A stretch of 11,458 nucleotides of DNA from JBCBZH01 sp039815415 (GTDB taxonomy: Bacteria; Bacteroidota; Rhodothermia; Rhodothermales; Rubricoccaceae), in contig JBCBZH010000129.1 of assembly GCA_039815415.1 (NCBI GenBank), positions 1-11,458 on the forward strand. The letters run 5' to 3'. Shown here piece after piece: positions 1-5,728 of the stretch. Below the pieces are notes generated by a model. It did no database searches, was not told the origin of the DNA, and saw only the letters and a program-made list of their open reading frames with translations. Both the position numbers and the translations under genes were made by a program. Each line of letters opens with the position of its first letter. Position 1 is the first letter of the stretch.

Positions 1-50
1 ATCTGCTGGTCGCGCTTGGCGACCCCCTTCATGTTGGAAAGAATGGACAT
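1..50 (-). CDS. N-terminal fragment of an unidentified leftward gene
   Basis: Reading leftward from an ATG at 50-48 gives MSILSNMKGVAKRDQQ with no stop before the window edge, so at most 16 residues are visible. The segment looks like a plausible cytoplasmic N terminus (no signal peptide), and a divergent arrangement with pyrF across a 162-bp gap would make sense. I do not recognise the family. The + strand frames here close quickly and have no convincing start. It could be a chance open stretch. Confidence 0.35.
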   Translation of the reverse strand, partial: MSILSNMKGVAKRDQQ

Positions 51-212
51 TGGAGGAAGTGGTGTGCGTTGGAAGCGCTTCTGAAACGCTGAAGCTATCG
101 GTCGGGTCCGCCAGCTCGTGAGCGCTGTCGTTGAATTGTGAGCCGGGGAGCGCGGTAGAGAACGAAGCAGCGCCGTGTCGGGGCGTAGACTGCGGAGCCT
201 CTTCCTGACTCC

Positions 213-1019
213 ATGCCGTCGTTCTCGTCCCGCCTCGCCACCGCTGTTCGCACCGCAGGCTCCCCTCTGTGCGTGGGCCTTGACCCGGACCCGGACCGCA
301 TCCCGATCGCCAGCTCGACCTCACCGGCGACGGCGACTGAGCAGTTCTGCATTGCAATAACGGACTCTACGGCTCATGTTGCAGCGGCCTACAAGCCCAA
401 CCTCGCGTTCTTTGAAGCGCTAGGGCCCGACGGATGGCACGCGCTGGCGACGGTCTGTGAGCACGTCCGCTCCACCGGCCGCCTCCTGATCCTCGATGGC
501 AAGCGCGGTGACATCGGCAACACAGGCCGACGCTATGCCACCGCCTTGTACGACCAGCTCGATGGCGACGCTACCACGGTTGCCCCCTACATGGGCGGGG
601 ACAGCATCCTGCCCTTCTTCGAGCATGAGAATCGGTGCGGCTTTGTTCTCGTCGCCACGTCCAACCCAGGTGCGGCCTACCTGAACGAGCTGGCGATTGA
701 TGGGATTCCGCTGTATCAGTTCACGGCCCGCCTCGCCGCACGTGCAGCCGTAGATCAGCCTGGTGAGGTTGGCTTCGTGGTTGGCGCAACACAGCCCAAC
801 ACGTTGCGGTTGCTGCGCGCTGCATATCCGGAGGTTCCGTTCCTCGTGCCTGGCGTGGGCGCACAAGGCGGCTCCGTCGCAGACGTACTGGCGGCGAACG
901 CGGGCGGTCCGATCCTGATCAACAGCAGCCGGTCCATCCTGTACGCATCGCCCGGCCCCGACTTCGCCGACGCAGCCGCACAAGCTGCGGAAACCCTGGC
1001 GCGCCAGCTCGCTTCGTAA
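213..1019 (+). CDS. pyrF: Orotidine 5'-phosphate decarboxylase
   Basis: This enzyme converts OMP to UMP plus CO2, the last step of de novo UMP synthesis, in the cytoplasm. The 268 residues fit the longer PyrF subfamily (type 2). Visible motifs are the N-terminal strand LCVGLDPDPDR (19-29), the substrate lysine in YKPNLAFFE (K61), the catalytic signature LDGKRGDIGNT (94-104, with D95, K97 and D100 as the DxKxxD charged network), PGVGAQGG near the phosphate site and INSSRSILYA (236-245) whose R240 should bind phosphate. The ATG at 213 fits the expected short N terminus; no Shine-Dalgarno sequence is evident. Upstream, 51-212 is non-coding and carries one copy of the dispersed 10-mer (109-118); two more copies are at 308 and 686, and a fourth overlaps the last codons (1002-1011). 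No pyrimidine genes are nearby, so it appears to stand alone. Confidence 0.96.
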   Translation: MPSFSSRLATAVRTAGSPLCVGLDPDPDRIPIASSTSPATATEQFCIAITDSTAHVAAAYKPNLAFFEALGPDGWHALATVCEHVRSTGRLLILDGKRGDIGNTGRRYATALYDQLDGDATTVAPYMGGDSILPFFEHENRCGFVLVATSNPGAAYLNELAIDGIPLYQFTARLAARAAVDQPGEVGFVVGATQPNTLRLLRAAYPEVPFLVPGVGAQGGSVADVLAANAGGPILINSSRSILYASPGPDFADAAAQAAETLARQLAS

Positions 1020-1085
1020 CGTGCGGGCGCGGCGCAATCAGCACGCTGTCGCGTCCGTCTTCCTGGCTCCCTCATCTCAGGCACC

Positions 1086-2003
1086 ATGCGCATTGCTGCT
1101 CTTCTCCTAGCCCTCGTTGCCCTTCCAGCGTGGGCACAATCCGAGGCCTCGTACTCTGTCACGTTCGCCAGCACGTGGAGCGCCGCCACGCATCCGGACG
1201 GATTCCCTGGTAACCCGCACTTCTCTGGCTTAGTGGGCGCCACCCACAATTCAGGAACGACCCTCTGGGAGGTAGGCGGCAAGGCCACAGCCGGGATCGA
1301 GTCGATGGCTGAGACAGGGAGCAAGTCGGCTTTGCTGACAGAAGTCAATGCGCTTGTTGGATCCGGCGCCGGGGCGGCCCTCTCAGGAGGAGGCATCGGG
1401 CTGTCTCCTGGAAACGTCGCTCTCACCTTCTCAGCGACCGAGTCCCACGCGTACGTGTCGCTGGTTTCCATGTTGGCCCCAAGCCCGGACTGGTTCGTCG
1501 GCGTCAATGGGCTGGCGCTCCGAGACGCGAATGGGTGGATTGCTGAGATCACTGTACCGCTCTTCGTCTATGACTCAGGGACCGACAGCGGGCCCGCCTA
1601 CACCTCCGCCAACCAGGACACGGATCCTGCTGAGGACATCTTCCGAATCGAGGACGCCCCATTCAAGGTCGGCGACGCGGTGGTTCCTGTCGGGACGTTC
1701 ACCTTCACCCTCCAGAATGTGACGGCCAATGAGGAGGCGCCGTCCCAACTCGAACTGTCGAATCCGACACCAAACCCCGCCAGCTCGTTCACCACACTCA
1801 CCCTCACGCGTCCGGATGCTGCTCCGATGACCGTGGAGGTGTTCGATGCTATGGGCCGCCGCGTCAGTATGCCGGACGCGGCGGGGGAACCGGGTCGCCA
1901 GCTGGTTCAGATCGACACCTCCACATGGGCACCTGGCGTGTACCATGTCCGTGTGACGACCCCGACAGAGGTCTCGACGCGACGATTCGTGGTTCAGCGG
2001 TAG
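1086..2003 (+). CDS. Secreted spondin-domain protein with T9SS type A sorting tail
   Basis: A 305-residue exported protein. Residues 1-17 (MRIAALLLALVALPAWA) form a signal peptide with likely cleavage at AWA/Q. Residues about 22-215 match the Spondin_N fold: note SHAYVSLVSMLAPSPDWFVGV split as 120-131 and PSPDWFVGV 132-140, then PLFVYDSGTDSG (158-169) and an acidic TSANQDTDP stretch, which in spondins help form a metal site. Residues about 225-305 are a T9SS type A C-terminal domain: SNPTPNP (225-231), VEVFDAMGRRV, and a final WAPGVYHVRV followed by a basic FVVQR end. The tail would route the protein across the outer membrane with removal of the tail and attachment or release. The function of bacterial spondin proteins is not established; adhesion is an inference. 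It lies 66 bp after pyrF and 56 bp before the sigma factor, probably transcribed on its own. Confidence 0.9.
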   Translation: MRIAALLLALVALPAWAQSEASYSVTFASTWSAATHPDGFPGNPHFSGLVGATHNSGTTLWEVGGKATAGIESMAETGSKSALLTEVNALVGSGAGAALSGGGIGLSPGNVALTFSATESHAYVSLVSMLAPSPDWFVGVNGLALRDANGWIAEITVPLFVYDSGTDSGPAYTSANQDTDPAEDIFRIEDAPFKVGDAVVPVGTFTFTLQNVTANEEAPSQLELSNPTPNPASSFTTLTLTRPDAAPMTVEVFDAMGRRVSMPDAAGEPGRQLVQIDTSTWAPGVYHVRVTTPTEVSTRRFVVQR

Positions 2004-2042
2004 ACGCCGTGTAACCTTTCTCGGAACGGGCGCGTCGGGACG

Positions 2043-2063
2043 ATGAACTGTCCTGCCCAATGA
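2043..2063 (+). other. Possible six-codon leader reading frame overlapping the sigma factor start
   Basis: An ATG at 2043 opens MNCPAQ and ends in a TGA (2061-2063) that overlaps the sigma factor ATG (2060-2062) as ATGA. The same stretch contains a short inverted repeat, GGAC at 2038-2041 and GTCC at 2050-2053. An upstream minicistron could couple translation into the sigma gene, but a six-codon frame can arise by chance and no ribosome-binding site is visible. The rest of the 2004-2059 gap shows only a TAACCTTT stretch at 2012-2019 and a GGAAC at 2023-2027 that might be promoter parts; neither has a convincing partner element. Confidence 0.2.
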
Positions 2064-2563
2064 CTGCCGACGCTCTCGTCCGCCAGCACGCTGACCTCGT
2101 CTTCCGCGTGGCCCGCCGGGTCACCGGAAACGACGCTGACGCTGCGGATGCCGCCCAGGACGCCCTCGTGCGTGTCTGGCGGAAGGGGACCTCGATCCCG
2201 GAGGAGCGCCAGCGAGCCTGGTGCGCCCGCGTGAGCCGCAACGCTGCCCTCGACCTCCTCCGACGCCGGTCCGTCCGTCCCGCTCCTGCCTACGGCGAGC
2301 TGGCGGACCCTACGGATGCCGCCGCACTGACGGACCAGCGCACCGAGGCCAATGAGATCCGGCACCGCATCGGCCTTGCGCTGGATCAGCTTGACGAGCC
2401 GTACCGCTCCATTGTGGTCTTGCGCGAAATCGAAGGCCTGGCCTATGCCGAGATCGCGGACGCGCTCGAACTGCCGCTCAATACCCTCAAGGTCTATCTC
2501 CACCGCGCGCGGAAACAACTCCGCGACGCCATCCGCCGGTCCTCTCCCGAGCTGGTGCCATGA
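2060..2563 (+). CDS. ECF-type RNA polymerase sigma factor
   Basis: A 167-residue sigma-70 family factor with only regions 2 and 4, the size normal for ECF factors. Region 2 spans about residues 5-72, with the core-binding and -10-recognition segment DAADAAQDALVRVWR (27-41) and WCARVSRNAALDLLRRR (54-70). A short acidic linker follows, then region 4 at about 100-157: LDEPYRSIVVLREIEGLAY (111-129) and the helix-turn-helix EIADALELPLNTLKVYLHRA (131-150), which should contact the -35 element. The stop codon overlaps the ATG of the next gene (ATGA), so synthesis of sigma and anti-sigma is probably coupled. The two downstream DUF4252-type genes are likely part of the same operon and perhaps of the regulon. 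ECF factors commonly activate their own operon, but I cannot define the promoter here. A dispersed 10-mer copy lies in the inter-domain linker (2296-2305). Confidence 0.95.
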   Translation: MTADALVRQHADLVFRVARRVTGNDADAADAAQDALVRVWRKGTSIPEERQRAWCARVSRNAALDLLRRRSVRPAPAYGELADPTDAAALTDQRTEANEIRHRIGLALDQLDEPYRSIVVLREIEGLAYAEIADALELPLNTLKVYLHRARKQLRDAIRRSSPELVP

Positions 2564-3291
2564 CCCCGCTTCCCTGCCATACTCTCGATGCCTACCTCGA
2601 CGGCGACCTGTCCGCCTCAGACGCCGCCTCGTTTGAGGCCCATGCCGAGAGCTGCGCCGAGTGCTCCGCCGATCTCGCCGCATCGCGCCTCCTCCAGGCA
2701 GAATGGGACCGCCTCGCAGCCATCCAGGCACCTGAAGGACTCGTCGAATCCGCTCTTCGGGATGCGCGGCGAGCCCCAGGCGACCGCCAGCCCGTTCCCG
2801 CACCTCGCCGTACTCGCCGACGGCTGGCAGGATTCGTGACGGTCGGTGCCCTGTTGGTAGCCCTGGCTGCCACAGCGCTCTGGATGCGGCAAGACACCAG
2901 CCCGGCACCATCCCTTCAGGCCTCAGCCGACACGCCTGTTGCTGCAGATACACGTCCTCCGTCTGCACCGGAGACCCCCGTCTCGGATACGCCCCAGGAT
3001 GACACGCCTGCGAGCCAGCGCGAGCCTCAGCTCGAGTCGCTACCGCCTCCGCGTCGGGCGCCCCGCGCCAGGCCAGCGCAACGTCCACATGTCGCTCCAG
3101 CTCCAGCCGTCGCGTCTCCAGAGCAGCTCGTTGGAATCCCAGCTCCGCCAGCCGACTCCGTCGCCCAGGCCCAAGAAGAGTTGATGCTCGCACTGACGCT
3201 CATAGCAGATGCCCAGTCGCACGCGCGCTCCACTATCTCTACCGAACTCGGGCGCGCCGCCGGCACGCTCACTGAAACCAGCGTGTTTTAA
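2560..3291 (+). CDS. Membrane anti-sigma factor with zinc-finger (ZAS/zf-HC2) domain
   Basis: A 243-residue partner of the preceding sigma factor. The N-terminal cytoplasmic domain (about 1-75) has C6-H7, the AYLDGDL stretch (11-17) and the H28-x3-C32-x2-C35 motif typical of zinc-binding anti-sigma domains that hold an ECF factor inactive. After a basic RRTRRR segment comes one membrane helix (about 90-109, GFVTVGALLVALAATALWM). The outer part (113 to about 200) is rich in Pro, Ala, Asp and Ser, probably extended through the periplasm, and the last 45 residues (from about PADSVAQAQEEL) look helical and could be the sensory end. The gene overlaps the sigma gene by 4 bp and ends 12 bp before the next gene. 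Release of the sigma factor by proteolysis or conformational change is known in this family; the signal here is unknown. Confidence 0.9.
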   Translation: MTPLPCHTLDAYLDGDLSASDAASFEAHAESCAECSADLAASRLLQAEWDRLAAIQAPEGLVESALRDARRAPGDRQPVPAPRRTRRRLAGFVTVGALLVALAATALWMRQDTSPAPSLQASADTPVAADTRPPSAPETPVSDTPQDDTPASQREPQLESLPPPRRAPRARPAQRPHVAPAPAVASPEQLVGIPAPPADSVAQAQEELMLALTLIADAQSHARSTISTELGRAAGTLTETSVF

Positions 3292-3303
3292 TTCCCCCAG
3301 ACC

Positions 3304-3828
3304 ATGCGATTCCTCACTCTTGCCCTCTTGTGCTCACTCGCCGTGCCTCTCGCCAGCGCGCAATCCGGGCCCCTGGATGTCCGAACGCTGGATTCCTTCT
3401 TCGACCGAGAGGCCAAGGTCGAAGTGAATCTTCGCGGCTCACTCCTCCGATTGGCTGTCGAAGCCACGCGCGACAGCGAGCCCGAAGTCGCGGAGATGGT
3501 GGACGGCCTGAACGCGGTCACCGTCCGCATCTACGAACTGGATACGGCGCGCGGTGACCTCTCCTCCGAACTGTCCCGGATCGGCGATGGCTTCGAAGAC
3601 GCGGGGTGGTTTACGTTCGTCCGCATCCGCGGAGATGAAGAGGACCCGGAAGATGTCTGGATCTACGTCCGGGAAGATGGCGATGTCTTCGGCGGAATGG
3701 CCGTGATGTCTGTCGATCATGACGACGAGGAAGCCGCCTTCATTCTGATCGATGGCCTGATCGACCCCGCCCAGGTGGGCCGTCTCAGCACGCGATTCGG
3801 CGGCCCAGACCTCGATGCAGATGAGTAG
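3304..3828 (+). CDS. Exported DUF4252-type protein of the sigma operon
   Basis: A 174-residue protein with a signal peptide (residues 1-19, MRFLTLALLCSLAVPLASA, cleavage before Q20) and no lipobox cysteine, so it is probably soluble in the periplasm. The mature part has the DUF4252 pattern: an early DSFFDREAKVEVNLRGSLLRL segment (30-50, quoted in part), a central VRIYELDT (about 74-81), GWFTFVRIR (about 101-109), and an alternating-strand section with VWIYVREDGDVFGGMAVMSV. It ends in an acidic tail. DUF4252 proteins often lie beside ECF sigma genes in Bacteroidota; their biochemical role is unknown. The gap of 12 bp to the anti-sigma gene and the overlap with the next gene argue for one transcript. 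Assignment is by motif recognition and was not tested by a profile search. Confidence 0.8.
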   Translation: MRFLTLALLCSLAVPLASAQSGPLDVRTLDSFFDREAKVEVNLRGSLLRLAVEATRDSEPEVAEMVDGLNAVTVRIYELDTARGDLSSELSRIGDGFEDAGWFTFVRIRGDEEDPEDVWIYVREDGDVFGGMAVMSVDHDDEEAAFILIDGLIDPAQVGRLSTRFGGPDLDADE

Positions 3829-4426
3829 CCGCACAGGAATAGCCCTCGCGCTCGCGGTCCTGCTTGCCAGCTCGGGTTGCATGTCGCTCGAGCTGACGAA
3901 ACTCCGAAACCACATCGACCGGAGCGTCCCCGAAGCCGACATCGGGAAGGGCTTTGCTGTCTCGTTCGGGTTTCTAACGATGGGCACTGCCCGCACCGTT
4001 CTCGCGCTTTCGGACGATGGAGACGAGTCGACGGCAATGGCACGGGCCGTTCTTCGGAAGGTTCGGAAAGTCAAAGTGGCCCGCTATGATGTCCACGGTG
4101 CCGTCGCACTCAACGAGATCGAGACGCCTCCGGTCTTCGAGGCCTACGAGAAGCGCGGGTGGATCCCCGTAGTGACCACACGAGAGGAGGACGAGATCGT
4201 TTGGATTCTGGCAAAGGAGAAGCACGATGATCTCCGTGATCTCCTCGTCGTCGTCCTGAACCGAGACGAGCTGATGGTCGCCAAGATGAGTGGCAACCTG
4301 ACCGAGGCCGTCACGGCAGCTCTCGCAGAATCCGACTGGCCGAGCCAGCTCGCCCGTAGCTTGGAGACTCCTCTCGATTCGGACTCCATCGAATCGAGAA
4401 CGACCACCGAGGTGTTTCTCCCATAG
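3821..4426 (+). CDS. DUF4252-like lipoprotein, second copy in the sigma operon
   Basis: About 201 residues from the ATG at 3821 (the in-frame ATG at 3815 adds only Met-Gln). The 3821 start overlaps the upstream stop as ATGAGTAG, which suggests translational coupling. The N terminus MSSRTGIALALAVLLASSGC is a lipoprotein signal with Cys20 as the acylated residue; Ser at -3 is less usual than Leu or Val. The mature part shares the layout of the gene before it: an early VLRKVRKVKVARYDV segment, GWIPVVTTREEDEIVWILAKE, and LRDLLVVVLNRDELMVAKMSG. This suggests an old tandem duplication with one copy exported and one membrane anchored, but the identity is low. Single-mismatch copies of the dispersed 10-mer lie in the signal sequence (3865), just after it (3889) and near the 3' end (4343). 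Confidence 0.82.
   Translation: MSSRTGIALALAVLLASSGCMSLELTKLRNHIDRSVPEADIGKGFAVSFGFLTMGTARTVLALSDDGDESTAMARAVLRKVRKVKVARYDVHGAVALNEIETPPVFEAYEKRGWIPVVTTREEDEIVWILAKEKHDDLRDLLVVVLNRDELMVAKMSGNLTEAVTAALAESDWPSQLARSLETPLDSDSIESRTTTEVFLP
4372..4399 (+). repeat. Perfect 10-bp hairpin near the 3' end of the lipoprotein gene
   Basis: TCTCGATTCG (4372-4381) is exactly complementary to CGAATCGAGA (4390-4399) around an 8-base loop. It sits inside the coding sequence, 27 bp before the stop codon, and encodes part of LDSDSIESR. There is no strong T run after it (only TTTCTCCC at 4416-4423), so it is a weak candidate for an intrinsic terminator; it could protect the operon mRNA 3' end or limit read-through into the B3/B4 gene. 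Confidence 0.5.
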
Positions 4427-4430
4427 CGCC

Positions 4431-5075
4431 CTGACTCTCTCTGTCGCCCCGTACCCCACGCTGGCGGTCGCCGCGTTCACGACCACCTTCCAGCGACCGC
4501 TCGGCGAGCTGGCGACGGACGCCTTCGCCAGCTCGCTGCGGCTAGACGCCGACGCACCGCTGCAGCGCTCCGATGAGGTGAAGGCGACCGTCCGGGATCT
4601 CTTCCGCCACCGGGGCTACAAGCCAACAGGTCGGGGCAAGCCTGCGTCCGAGTATCTCGTGGGCGCGGCCACATCTGGACGGCTGGGTCCCATCAACGCC
4701 GCCGTTGATGCATGCAACGTCGTCTCATTGCACAGCGGGCTACCGATCTCCGTCATCGACCTCGACCGTGCGACAGCGTCCTTCGCTATCGACGTTCCTG
4801 AGGAGGGCACCGAGTACGTGTTCAACGCCAGCGGCCAGACCATCCGCCTGAACGGGCTGTTGTGCCTGTTCGACGCGGATGGCCCGTGCGCCAATGCCGT
4901 CCGCGATAGCCAGCGAACCAAAACGCATGACGGCACCACGCGAACGCTGTCCATCATCTGGGCGCCTCATGCGCTCTCAGAGCGCCGTGACCGGGCACAG
5001 TCGTGGTACGGGGAATTGCTGCGGAGTGTCGGCGCCACGGTCGGTGCGGTCGAGCTGGCGATTCACCCGGCATAG
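4431..5075 (+). CDS. B3/B4 tRNA-binding-domain protein, start non-canonical or truncated
   Basis: About 214 residues if read from CTG 4431. The core matches the B3/B4 domain found in the beta subunit of phenylalanyl-tRNA synthetase and in free-standing proteins: VRDLFRHRGYKPTGRGKPAS (54-73), then GPINAAVDACNVVSLHSG (86-103) and LPISVIDLDR (104-113). Free-standing forms may hydrolyse mischarged tRNA, but this is not settled. The first GTG in frame (4578) falls right at the start of the conserved core and would remove what reads as coding sequence (PTLAVAAFTTTFQRPLGELA and onwards). The frame is open back to 4302 yet holds no ATG, GTG or TTG before 4578; CTG at 4431, 4 bp after the previous stop, is the best candidate. 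Either a rare start is used, the short form is real, or the 5' end is damaged. The dispersed 10-mer occurs at 4505, 4526 and 5051 inside this gene. Confidence 0.62.
   Translation: MTLSVAPYPTLAVAAFTTTFQRPLGELATDAFASSLRLDADAPLQRSDEVKATVRDLFRHRGYKPTGRGKPASEYLVGAATSGRLGPINAAVDACNVVSLHSGLPISVIDLDRATASFAIDVPEEGTEYVFNASGQTIRLNGLLCLFDADGPCANAVRDSQRTKTHDGTTRTLSIIWAPHALSERRDRAQSWYGELLRSVGATVGAVELAIHPA
4504..4536. repeat. Inverted pair of the dispersed 10-mer, 12-bp stem
   Basis: GCGAGCTGGCGA (4504-4515) and TCGCCAGCTCGC (4525-4536) are perfect reverse complements around a 9-base loop (CGGACGCCT). Both arms are exact copies of the dispersed motif with one matching base on each side. It lies in the extended N-terminal part of the B3/B4 frame, upstream of its GTG at 4578. 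On RNA it would fold strongly and might hinder initiation or act as an early terminator. Confidence 0.8.
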
Positions 5076-5088
5076 GTCGCCAGCTCGA
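5050..5088. terminator. Inverted 10-mer pair over the B3/B4 stop codon, possible terminator
   Basis: TCGAGCTGGCGA (5050-5061) pairs perfectly with TCGCCAGCTCGA (5077-5088) around a 15-base loop that contains the stop codon TAG (5073-5075). No T run follows, so this is not a classical intrinsic terminator. Paired uptake sequences in Neisseria are commonly found as terminator hairpins after genes, and the position here matches. The following 5089-5215 holds no gene and presumably the promoter of the PPC lipoprotein; no clear promoter boxes were found. Confidence 0.45.
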
Positions 5089-5215
5089 TGGAGGTGGTCC
5101 AACAACGTCAGCGCTGTGTATGCTTTAGGCAGTCGGTCCGAACTCCCTCGACCGGATCGGACGCGCTGTCTTTCGGTGCGATTTCCAACCTGACGCCCAC
5201 TTCACCCCACTCCTC

Positions 5216-5725
5216 ATGCTCCGCTTTGCCCTTGCTCTCTCCCTGCTGCTCATGGTCGGCTGCTCAGACTCCTCCGATTCGGCCATAGACGCGGCCACTG
5301 GCCTTCCCGTTGCCGATCCGCCCACTGAGGTCCAGGGGTCACTCGCTGACGGGGACGAGACCTTGCAGTCGGGTGAGTACATGGATGCCTACGAGGTGAT
5401 GGTCCGCGAGGGACAATGGCTTCGCGCCGAAGTGCTGTCTGGCGACTTCGATCCGTACTTCATCATCCTGGACCCAACCGGTGACCAGACCGATGTAGAC
5501 GACTCCTCTGCAGGAAATCGGTCCATGACCAAGTCCATCACGCAGGCCGAAGAAGGCGGCGAGTGGCGCGTGGTGGTCACCAGCTACGAACCCGGCGAGT
5601 CCGGCGACTACACGCTGACCTATGAGGTTCTCGACGAGCGCCCTGAAGACGCCGATGAGGGTCAGCAGGTGACCCCGGACGACGCTGAGGCTTCCGAAGA
5701 GGCTTCTGAGGCTGCCGACGCGTAG
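5216..5725 (+). CDS. Small lipoprotein with a PPC-type beta domain
   Basis: A 169-residue protein with a lipoprotein signal (MLRFALALSLLLMVGC, acylated Cys16). After a short spacer, about residues 41-143 resemble the bacterial pre-peptidase C-terminal (PPC) beta-sandwich: GSLADGDETLQSGEYMDAY, then QWLRAEVLSGDFDPYFIILD with the usual D-P-Y-hydrophobic turn, and EWRVVVTSYEPGESGDYTL. PPC domains normally sit beside secreted peptidases; here the domain stands alone on a lipid anchor, so no enzymatic activity is implied. The C-terminal 30 residues are acidic and low in complexity (Glu, Asp, Ala, Ser). The gene ends 3 bp from the stop of the convergent E1 gene, leaving no room for a separate terminator. 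Confidence 0.83.
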   Translation: MLRFALALSLLLMVGCSDSSDSAIDAATGLPVADPPTEVQGSLADGDETLQSGEYMDAYEVMVREGQWLRAEVLSGDFDPYFIILDPTGDQTDVDDSSAGNRSMTKSITQAEEGGEWRVVVTSYEPGESGDYTLTYEVLDERPEDADEGQQVTPDDAEASEEASEAADA

Positions 5726-5728
5726 GAA

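Noticed and set aside
1020..1045. Short CGTGC/GCACG inverted repeat after pyrF as a terminator
   Set aside because: Only 5 bp of stem with a long loop and no T run; too weak to call.
420..1552. - strand frames opposite pyrF and the spondin gene
   Set aside because: Both + strand genes have clear family motifs over the full length; the antisense frames have none.
1994..3193. Long - strand open frame (399 codons) opposite the sigma and anti-sigma genes
   Set aside because: It is Arg/Gly-rich with no recognisable domain and mirrors two well supported + strand genes; GC-rich codon use commonly leaves the opposite strand open.
5089..5215. Possible promoter around GTATGCTTTAGG (5118-5129) ahead of the PPC lipoprotein
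   Set aside because: No matching upstream element at a proper distance was found for either the sigma-70 or the Bacteroidota type of promoter.
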